From JANWZL01 sp037445185 (lineage in GTDB: Bacteria; Pseudomonadota; Gammaproteobacteria; Burkholderiales; Thiobacillaceae), in assembly GCA_037445185.1 (NCBI GenBank), contig JBBIKZ010000146.1:1-5292 (forward strand): a stretch of DNA of 5,292 bases. Direction: 5' to 3'. How positions within the stretch are numbered: position 1 is the first letter of the stretch; the number at the start of each line of letters is the position of its first letter. Below, in pieces: positions 1 through 4,893 of the stretch. A program made the translations under genes and the position numbers. Under the pieces are notes generated by a model. That model saw nothing but the letters and a program-made list of their open reading frames with translations, ran no database searches and had not been told where the DNA came from.

Positions 1-11
1 CCACACGCACA

Positions 12-31
12 AACCCGCCTTCGGGCGCGTT
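12..31. terminator. Hairpin with UUCG loop, possible terminator
   Basis: On the plus strand an 8-base arm (12-19), a TTCG loop (20-23) and an 8-base arm (24-31) pair with one internal C-C mismatch. Read on the minus strand, the stem lies about 40 bases past the stop of the 123-residue gene and is followed by a short T-rich stretch (TTTGT), so it could end the sucCD-holC operon. Read on the plus strand, a TTTTT run comes only about 10 bases later. The U-tract is weak in both directions, so terminator function is an inference; it may also serve a convergent gene left of the window. Confidence 0.4.
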
Positions 32-67
32 CAACTGAGGTTTTTAGGATTATAGTGGCTCAGAAGA

Positions 68-439
68 TCAGCCTCGGCCTTGGTCGCCCTGGCCCTGCAG
101 GGCGCGCCGCACCACCTCCTCTAGGCGCAACTGCTGGCGGATGAAGAGGTCTTCCAGTTTTTGTTCGAACCGGGCCAGGAAGCGCTCGAACTGCGCATCG
201 CTCAGGGCGGCTGCAGGCGCTTCCAGACCGCCCAGGGCCTGTTTGCGTCGTTCGCCCTGGCGACGATCACCCTGCCGGCGATCCTGCACGAAGGGGTAGC
301 CGGTTGGAGGTCCCACCACCTCGGTGAGCAGCGGAAAGTCATCATCGGCGTGGCGGTGCCCGCCCACCGTGCCGAACCCTGCCCGCTTTTCCAACAGGGC
401 GTCGATCTTGCCGAAGATGTCCTGGTTGTCGTCCGCCAT
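68..439 (-). CDS. Hypothetical protein downstream of holC (123 aa)
   Basis: I do not recognise a named family with certainty. The protein is small, soluble and charged, with no signal peptide or membrane segment. Three parts are visible: an N-terminal helix-like segment (about residues 1-20, MADDNQDIFGKIDALLEKR); a linker with the short motif DFPLLTEVV (about 34-42), which resembles LTEVV/LTDVV motifs I recall from small betaproteobacterial and gammaproteobacterial proteins; and a C-terminal amphipathic helix (about 80-116) that could form a coiled coil. Between them is a basic stretch with three 5-residue repeats of the type QGDRR. The ATG is 2 bases after the holC stop and a GGAAG ribosome-binding site (445-449) lies in the last holC codons, which supports this start and translational coupling. 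A link to holC or to replication is possible but unproven. Confidence 0.75.
   Translation of the reverse strand: MADDNQDIFGKIDALLEKRAGFGTVGGHRHADDDFPLLTEVVGPPTGYPFVQDRRQGDRRQGERRKQALGGLEAPAAALSDAQFERFLARFEQKLEDLFIRQQLRLEEVVRRALQGQGDQGRG
245..289 (-). repeat. Three 15-bp in-frame repeats coding (V/Q)(Q/G)(D/E)RR
   Basis: Units at 245-259, 260-274 and 275-289 are imperfect 15-bp tandem copies. On the minus strand they encode VQDRR, QGDRR and QGERR in the middle of the 123-residue protein. The period is a multiple of three, so copy number could change without breaking the frame. The result is a dense arginine patch that may bind nucleic acid or act as a flexible linker; that role is an inference. 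Confidence 0.6.
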
Positions 440-441
440 GG

Positions 442-864
442 TTACTTCCGGTTCAGGTCATGGGTGTCGAGGGCATAACCCCGCTCCTGATAGAAACGAA
501 AGCGGCTGCGTGCCTGGCGGCGATCGGTCTCGTCGGCGGTGACGATTTCGATCAGCCGGTCGAAGCGGGCAAAGCAGGCCGGGGGCTGCGGTGTCAGATT
601 GATCAGCACGTCACAGGATGCCAGCTCGTCTGACCGCACCCCGATCAAGATGGGCGTCCTGTCCGCCAGGGGGTGGCCGCAGCGCACATGGGGCAGGAAG
701 GAGAGCTGCTGGGCGGTCCACAGCCCCGTGTCCAGCCGCGTCGCCAAGGCATCCTCCTCGGTATACAACAGGGTGCGTTGCCCGGCCTGGTAGGCCTTGG
801 CCGCGAGACGCATGGCCACGTCGGCCTTGTCGCCGGCGTTGAAGTAGAAAGCCACCCGTGTCAT
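442..864 (-). CDS. holC: DNA polymerase III subunit chi
   Basis: HolC (chi) joins with psi in the clamp-loader complex and contacts single-stranded DNA-binding protein, helping the replicase act on SSB-coated lagging-strand template. The 140-residue product is close to the E. coli protein (about 147). Family features are visible: the N-terminal strand VAFYFN (4-9), a helix followed by LLYTEE (32-37), the LDTGLWT segment (44-50), SFLPH (55-59) with PLADRTPILIG just after, and the C-terminal RFYQERGY segment (123-130) typical of the family. The ATG overlaps the sucD stop as ATGA (864-861), with only a weak GC-rich ribosome-binding site, so translation is probably coupled to sucD. In many proteobacteria holC sits between pepA and valS; neither is seen here. 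Identity is based on family pattern recognition and is strong. Confidence 0.93.
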   Translation of the reverse strand: MTRVAFYFNAGDKADVAMRLAAKAYQAGQRTLLYTEEDALATRLDTGLWTAQQLSFLPHVRCGHPLADRTPILIGVRSDELASCDVLINLTPQPPACFARFDRLIEIVTADETDRRQARSRFRFYQERGYALDTHDLNRK

Positions 865-1751
865 GGCTGCCCGCCACGCCCGCGCTGCAGCGCCTGAGCC
901 ACGGCCTCGCCGATGCCGGCAGGGCTCTGCACCACCACCACCCCGGCCGCCGCGAGCGCGGCGATCTTGGCCGCGGCCGTGCCCTGCCCGCCGGCGACGA
1001 TCGCGCCGGCATGACCCATGCGCCGGCCGGGCGGTGCGGTGAGGCCGGCGATGTAGGCCGCCACCGGCTTGCTGACCTCGGACTTGATGTACTCGGCGGC
1101 CGCCTCCTCGGCCGTGCCGCCGATCTCGCCGACCAGGACGATGGCCTCGGTCTGGGGGTCCTGCTCGAACAGCGCCAGGCAGTCGATGAAGTCCATGCCC
1201 TTGATCGGGTCGCCACCGATCCCCACGCAGGTGGACTGACCCAGGCCCAGGCGGGTGGTCTGCCATACCGCCTCGTAGGTGAGCGTGCCCGAGCGGGAGA
1301 CGATGCCGATGCGGCCAGGCTGATGGATGAAACCGGGCATGATGCCGATCTTGCACGCGCCGGGGGTGATGAGGCCGGGGCAATTGGGGCCGATGAGCCG
1401 CGCGCCGGTGTCCTTGAGCGCCGCCTTGACGTTGATCATGTCCTTGACCGGAATGCCCTCGGTGATGCAGGCGATGACGCGGATGCCGGCGGCGGCGGCC
1501 TCGAGTATGCTGTCGGCGGCGTAGGCGGCCGGAACATAAATCATGCTCGCATCCGCGCCCGTCGCCCGCACGGCCTCGCGCACCGTGTTGAACACGGGCA
1601 GCCCGAGGTGGGTCTGGCCGCCCTTGCCCGGTGTCACGCCGCCGACCATGCGCGTGCCGTAGCGTATCGCCTGCTCGGAGTGGAAGGTGCCCTGCTTGCC
1701 GGTAAAGCCCTGGCAGAGCACTCGGGTGTGCTGGTCGACCAGGATGCTCAT
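861..1751 (-). CDS. sucD: Succinyl-CoA synthetase, alpha subunit
   Basis: SucD is the CoA-binding, phosphohistidine-carrying subunit of succinyl-CoA synthetase (succinate-CoA ligase), which interconverts succinyl-CoA and succinate with nucleotide triphosphate formation in the TCA cycle, in the cytoplasm. The 296-residue length is normal for the family. The N-terminal CoA-binding Rossmann domain shows GFTGKQGTFH (15-24) and GGVTPGKGG (37-45); GPNCPG is at 121-126; the ligase domain carries VGEIGG (207-212) and the active-site histidine in GHAGAI (His247, equivalent to the phosphorylated His246 of E. coli). All key residues are present. A strong GGGGAGG ribosome-binding site (1757-1763 on the other strand) lies 5 bases before the ATG, even though that ATG already overlaps the sucC stop as ATGA. 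The stop overlaps holC in the same way. Confidence 0.97.
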   Translation of the reverse strand: MSILVDQHTRVLCQGFTGKQGTFHSEQAIRYGTRMVGGVTPGKGGQTHLGLPVFNTVREAVRATGADASMIYVPAAYAADSILEAAAAGIRVIACITEGIPVKDMINVKAALKDTGARLIGPNCPGLITPGACKIGIMPGFIHQPGRIGIVSRSGTLTYEAVWQTTRLGLGQSTCVGIGGDPIKGMDFIDCLALFEQDPQTEAIVLVGEIGGTAEEAAAEYIKSEVSKPVAAYIAGLTAPPGRRMGHAGAIVAGGQGTAAAKIAALAAAGVVVVQSPAGIGEAVAQALQRGRGGQP

Positions 1752-2920
1752 GCCTGCCTCCCCGCCGCGGCCTCGACGGCGAGGCGAGCGGCATCGGTCA
1801 GGTCCTCGGCGGCGAGGATGGCCAGGCCCGACGCGGCGAGCAGCGCCCTGCCCTGCTCGGCATTCGTGCCCTCCAGGCGCACCACCACCGGCACGCTCAC
1901 CCCCACGGCCTTGACGGCCTGGATGATGCCCTCGGCGATGAGATCGCAGCGCACGATGCCGCCGAAGATGTTGATCAGCACCGCCTTGACCTTGGGGTCG
2001 GCCAGGATGATGCGGAAGGCCTGCGCGACCGAGTCGGCCGTCGCACCGCCGCCGACATCGAGGAAGTTCGCCGGTCGGCCACCCGAGAGCTGGATCAGGT
2101 CCATGGTCGCCATGGCCAGCCCCGCCCCGTTGACCATGCAGCCGATGTCGCCGTCCAGGGCGATGTAGTTGACGTGGTGGGCATGTGCCTCGGCCTCCTT
2201 GGGGTCGAGCTGACTCGTATCCAGCATGGCCGCAGCCGCCTGCTGCCGCCACAGCGCGTTGTCGTCCACGCTCATCTTGCAGTCGAGCGGCAGCAGACGG
2301 CCATCCTGCGTCACCACCAGGGGGTTGATCTCGAGCAGGGCGAGGTCCCGGTCGACGAAGACGCGATACAGCGCCTTGACGAGCTGGGTGAAGGCCGCCA
2401 CCTGCCCGCCCTCGAGGCCGAGATCGAAGGCCAGGTTGCGCCCCTGGTAGTCCATCAGGCCGACGACCGGATCGACCGTCTCGCGCAGGATGCTGTCCGG
2501 CGCGCTCGCCGCCACCTGCTCGATCTCCATGCCGCCGGCGGCCGAGGCGACGAGGCCGACGCGCGCCGCGGCGCGGTCGATGGTAAAGGAGAGGTAGAGC
2601 TCGCGGGCGATGGGCAGGCGCTCCTCGACGAGCAACCGCTGCACCGGCTGCCCGTCGGGGGCGTTCTGATAGGTGACCAGGCGACTGCCCAGCAGCGCGC
2701 GGGCCGCCGCGGCGAGCTCGTCGACCGTCTGGCACAGCCTCACGCCCCCCGCCTTGCCGCGGCCGCCGGCATGCACCTGCGCCTTGACCACCCAGTGGCC
2801 GTTGCCCAGCCCGCTCGCCACCTCAAAGCACTGCTCGGCAGCCTCTATGATCATGCCGCGCGGCACGGCGATACCATGGTCCCTGAGGATGGACTTGGCC
2901 TGATATTCGTGCAGGTTCAT
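1748..2920 (-). CDS. sucC: Succinyl-CoA synthetase, beta subunit (ADP-forming type)
   Basis: SucC carries the ATP-grasp nucleotide-binding domain and the succinate-binding part of succinyl-CoA synthetase. The product is 390 residues, against 388 in E. coli. Visible motifs: the MNLHEYQAK start typical of the family, the ATP-grasp loop KAQVHAGGRGKAGGV (46-60), DLALLEINPLV (192-202) with the metal-binding Glu/Asn, NGAGLAMATMD (264-274), the GGGA segment (290-293), NIFGGI (317-322) and LEGTN (349-353). I chose the ATG at 2920 because it gives the conserved N-terminus; an in-frame TTG six codons upstream is less likely. No clear Shine-Dalgarno sequence precedes either start. It is the first gene of the minus-strand operon. 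No sucA or sucB lies beside it. Nucleotide preference (ATP or GTP) cannot be settled from these motifs. Confidence 0.97.
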   Translation of the reverse strand: MNLHEYQAKSILRDHGIAVPRGMIIEAAEQCFEVASGLGNGHWVVKAQVHAGGRGKAGGVRLCQTVDELAAAARALLGSRLVTYQNAPDGQPVQRLLVEERLPIARELYLSFTIDRAAARVGLVASAAGGMEIEQVAASAPDSILRETVDPVVGLMDYQGRNLAFDLGLEGGQVAAFTQLVKALYRVFVDRDLALLEINPLVVTQDGRLLPLDCKMSVDDNALWRQQAAAAMLDTSQLDPKEAEAHAHHVNYIALDGDIGCMVNGAGLAMATMDLIQLSGGRPANFLDVGGGATADSVAQAFRIILADPKVKAVLINIFGGIVRCDLIAEGIIQAVKAVGVSVPVVVRLEGTNAEQGRALLAASGLAILAAEDLTDAARLAVEAAAGRQA

Positions 2921-2988
2921 GTCGAAAGAACGGAGCAAAAGCCCGATTTTGCAGCAAACCTTACGCGGTCGCCACGTCGGCGGCCTTT

Positions 2989-3004
2989 CGGTAGGATATT
3001 ACCG
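2989..3004. promoter_or_regulatory. Inverted repeat with -10-like boxes on both strands
   Basis: In the 104-base gap between the divergent sucC and wrbA-like starts, the arms CGGTA (2989-2993) and TACCG (3000-3004) flank an AT-rich core, the only AT-rich patch in this gap apart from the poly-A/T stretches nearer sucC. The plus strand reads TAGGAT (2992-2997), 27 bases before the wrbA ATG. The minus strand reads TAATAT (3001-2996), about 75 bases before the sucC ATG. I see no convincing -35 box at 16-18 bases for either. It may be overlapping divergent promoters, an operator, or both; this is inferred from position and composition only. Confidence 0.35.
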
Positions 3005-3024
3005 TCTCCCCTCAGCCCGAAAGC

Positions 3025-3618
3025 ATGAAAGAGATCCTGGTGCTCTACTACAGCCTGCATGGCGCCGTGCGCGAGCTCGCGCGTCACGTCGCCCATGGCG
3101 TCGATGCGGTGCCGGGCATGGCGGCGCGGCTGCGTACCGTGCCCAAGGTGGCCGCCGAGATCGAGGGGCCGGCGCGTCCGGTACCCGATAGCGGTGCGCC
3201 CTATGCCACCCCGCGCGACCTGGAGGAATGCGTCGGCCTGGCGCTCGGCTCCCCCACCCGCTTTGGCAACATGGCCGCGGCCATGAAGTATTTCTGGGAC
3301 GGCACCTCGGGCGCGTGGCTCAACGGCGCGCTCACCGGCAAACCGGCCTGTGTCTTCACCTCCAGCGCCAGCCTGCACGGCGGGCAGGAGAGCACCCTGC
3401 TTTCCATGATGCTGCCGCTGCTGCATCACGGCATGCTAATCGTCGGGCTGCCCTACAGCCAGCCCGAACTCAACGCCACGCGCTCGGGCGGCACCCCTTA
3501 CGGGGCGAGCCACTTCGCCGGCCCCGAGGGCAAGGCGCCGCTCACCGAGGAGGAGCGGCGGCTCGCCTTCGCCCTCGGCAAGCGGCTGGCCGAGGTCGCC
3601 AGCCGGTTGTCCGCATGA
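3025..3618 (+). CDS. wrbA: WrbA-like NAD(P)H:quinone oxidoreductase (flavodoxin fold)
   Basis: WrbA proteins are FMN-binding, usually tetrameric cytoplasmic enzymes that reduce quinones by two electrons using NAD(P)H, avoiding semiquinone radicals. The 197-residue length matches the family (E. coli 198). The phosphate-binding loop of the flavodoxin fold follows strand ILVLYYS (4-10) as LHGAVREL. The signature GSPTRFGNM is at 75-83, then WDGTSGAWLNGALTGK (91-106), SSASLHGGQES (113-123), LLHHGM (132-137) and RSGGTPYGA (153-161), all in the family order. The ATG at 3025 gives the standard N-terminus; the ribosome-binding site is weak (GAAAG). It is the first gene of a three-gene operon, and its stop overlaps the next ATG by 4 bases (ATGA, 3615-3618). 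In Pseudomonas a wrbA homologue also sits beside a DUF2069 gene, which agrees with this neighbourhood. Physiological substrate not determined. Confidence 0.92.
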   Translation: MKEILVLYYSLHGAVRELARHVAHGVDAVPGMAARLRTVPKVAAEIEGPARPVPDSGAPYATPRDLEECVGLALGSPTRFGNMAAAMKYFWDGTSGAWLNGALTGKPACVFTSSASLHGGQESTLLSMMLPLLHHGMLIVGLPYSQPELNATRSGGTPYGASHFAGPEGKAPLTEEERRLAFALGKRLAEVASRLSA

Positions 3619-4313
3619 GCGCGCTCGGCACCGAGGCCCGGCGGCTCGCCCGCGGCCAGAGCCAGGGGGTACTCTCGACACTGTCGCAGCGCATCGAGGG
3701 CCATCCTTTCGGCTCGGTGGCCCCCTACGTCCTCGACCATGCCGGCCGGCCGGTGCTTCTCATCTCCGACCTGGCCGAGCATACCCGCAACCTGCAGGCC
3801 GACGCGCGCTGCTCGCTCATCGTGCAGCCCTTCAGCCCCGACATGCAGGTCGCGGGCCGCATCACCGTCGTCGGCCGCGCCGAGCGCCTGCCGGAGAAGG
3901 ACGCCCTGGGCCCACGCTACCTGCGCCATCACCCCCAGGCGGAGGCCTATTTCGCCATGCACGACTTCGCCTTCTGGGTGATCGAGCCGGTACGCATCCG
4001 CTATATCGGCGGCTTCGGCAGGATCCACTGGATCGAGCCCGAGGCCTACCTCCTGCCGGCAGGCCCCCTGGCCGGCCAGGAGACGGACATCCTGGCGCAC
4101 ATGAACGCCGATCACGTGCACAACCTCGTCGCCTACTGCCGGCACGTGCACGGGGTGGAAGCCACCGAGGTGGAGATGGTCGGCATCGACCCGGACGGCT
4201 TCGACGTGCGGGCGGAGGGGCGCGTGCTGCGCTTCGACTTCCCCGCCCCCATCGCCGACGCCGCTGCCGCGCGTGCCGCCCTGGTCGAACTCGCCCACCA
4301 ATGTCGCGCCTGA
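3615..4313 (+). CDS. HugZ-family split-barrel protein with DUF2470 domain
   Basis: The 232-residue product joins an N-terminal pyridoxamine-phosphate-oxidase-like (FMN-binding split-barrel) domain, about 10-140, to a C-terminal DUF2470 domain, about 150-230. This is the layout of HugZ-type haem oxygenases and related haem-utilisation proteins. Visible landmarks: GHPFGSVAPYVLD (29-41), LLISDLAEHTRNL (48-60) followed by DARCSLIV (63-70), the barrel-closing YIGGFGRIHWI (130-140), and the DUF2470 opening HMNADHVHNL (162-171). There is no signal peptide, so it should be cytoplasmic. The haem-ligating C-terminal histidine known from Helicobacter HugZ cannot be confidently placed, though His228 lies near the end. 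Many relatives are called only FMN-binding or PPOX-class proteins, so haem degradation is a hypothesis. It has no ribosome-binding site of its own; its ATG overlaps the wrbA stop, and translation is probably coupled. Confidence 0.88.
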   Translation: MSALGTEARRLARGQSQGVLSTLSQRIEGHPFGSVAPYVLDHAGRPVLLISDLAEHTRNLQADARCSLIVQPFSPDMQVAGRITVVGRAERLPEKDALGPRYLRHHPQAEAYFAMHDFAFWVIEPVRIRYIGGFGRIHWIEPEAYLLPAGPLAGQETDILAHMNADHVHNLVAYCRHVHGVEATEVEMVGIDPDGFDVRAEGRVLRFDFPAPIADAAAARAALVELAHQCRA

Positions 4314-4678
4314 ACTGGGCGCTGAGCGGCGCTGCGGCGAGCCTCATCGCCCTCATCCTGCTGGGACTCGCCTGGGAGCTGTGGCTCGCCCCGCTGCGGC
4401 CCGGCGGCTCCTGGCTGGTGCTCAAGGTGTTGCCGCTGCTCCTGCCGCTCCACGGCATCCTGCACGGCCGCGTCTACACCTACCGCTGGGCCAGCCTGCT
4501 CATCTGGCTGTACGTCCTCGAGGCCCTGGTCCGGCTGATGAGCGATCCCGCCCCCGCTACCACTCTGGCCGCGGTGGCGCTGGTCTTGGCGCTGGCGTTT
4601 TTCGTCTTTGCCGCGCGCTACATCCGTCTGGCCAGCCGCCAGCCTGGCCCCTCCCCCTATGGCCAGACCAAAATATGA
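4301..4678 (+). CDS. DUF2069 family inner-membrane protein
   Basis: This 125-residue protein has four likely membrane helices, at about 8-29, 37-55, 62-80 and 86-108, with a short polar tail ending GQTKI. Family features are the helix-1 LLGLAWELWLAPLRPGGSWLV region (about 20-40) and PLLLPLHGILHGRVYTYRW (45-63), where the LHG and YTYRW residues resemble DUF2069 members. The family's biochemical function is unknown. The ATG at 4301 lies inside the end of the preceding gene (13-base overlap in another frame) without a Shine-Dalgarno sequence, so it is probably translated by coupling. DUF2069 genes occur next to wrbA in pseudomonads, which supports the call. The stop codon lies only 18 bases from the apparent insertion-sequence end. 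Confidence 0.85.
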   Translation: MSRLNWALSGAAASLIALILLGLAWELWLAPLRPGGSWLVLKVLPLLLPLHGILHGRVYTYRWASLLIWLYVLEALVRLMSDPAPATTLAAVALVLALAFFVFAARYIRLASRQPGPSPYGQTKI

Positions 4679-4743
4679 CGATATTCGGATTATCTTGAGC
4701 CTCTTGCAAAACTCCTCGCCGGAGCGGTCTGATGGGTAGTCGT

Positions 4744-4765
4744 CCGCCTTTTTGGGGCGGTTTGT
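4744..4765 (+). terminator. GC hairpin followed by TTTGT
   Basis: CCGCC (4744-4748) pairs with GGCGG (4756-4760), extended inward by two possible T-G wobble pairs, and is followed by TTTGT on the plus strand. It is about 65 bases past the DUF2069 stop, so it could end the wrbA-hugZ-DUF2069 transcript. If the IS end is correctly placed it belongs to the IS and would shield its transposase from, or simply block, read-through. The minus strand has no T-run after the stem. Confidence 0.35.
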
Positions 4766-4839
4766 CTGGCGACGCTGGGGTTGAGGCGTGGCGTGGCTAC
4801 GAAAACGGCATGATTTTGATGGTTCCGGACGAGTGCTGT

Positions 4840-4856
4840 CCTGCACGGGGTGCAGG
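4840..4856. other. Short perfect hairpin in IS tail
   Basis: CCTGCA (4840-4845) and TGCAGG (4851-4856) form a 6-bp perfect stem with a 5-base loop, 38 bases past the transposase stop when read on the minus strand. No T-run follows on either strand, so it is not a classical terminator. The rest of 4716-4893 shows no supported gene. Confidence 0.3.
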
Positions 4857-4893
4857 GTGGGGGATGGACGGTGAGGAATGGAAAGGCATTGCG

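Noticed and set aside
1..67. A gene fragment entering from the left edge on the plus strand
   Set aside because: Short open stretches end by about position 40-54 and none resembles a known C-terminus; the region fits an intergenic hairpin better.
442..1794. Minus-strand frame of 450 codons extending HolC upstream
   Set aside because: The upstream 310 codons are the out-of-frame shadow of sucD; the HolC family start is the ATG at 864.
858..2168. Long open frame of 436 codons on the plus strand opposite sucD and sucC
   Set aside because: It lies entirely antisense to two strongly recognised genes; GC-rich DNA with low stop frequency commonly gives such shadow frames, and the translation shows no family motif.
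861..2735. Single minus-strand frame of 624 codons that looks like an upstream extension of SucD
   Set aside because: Only the last 296 codons are SucD. The upstream part overlaps sucC in another frame and reads as arginine/glycine-rich nonsense; the ATG at 1751 with a strong ribosome-binding site is the real start.
2935..2960. Consensus promoter for sucC built on TTGCTG in this stretch of the minus strand
   Set aside because: No acceptable -10 box lies 16-18 bases downstream before the start codon.
2174..3028. Plus-strand frame of 284 codons opposite sucC
   Set aside because: Antisense shadow of sucC; no recognisable domain and no ribosome-binding site.
3498..4301. Minus-strand frame of 267 codons opposite the HugZ-like gene
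   Set aside because: Composition is typical of an antisense GC-rich shadow and the opposite strand encodes a clear domain pair.
4133..4846. Minus-strand frame of 237 codons spanning the IS tail and the DUF2069 gene
   Set aside because: It crosses the apparent IS boundary and lies antisense to two supported genes, with no motif; the part over the IS tail is an incidental open frame.
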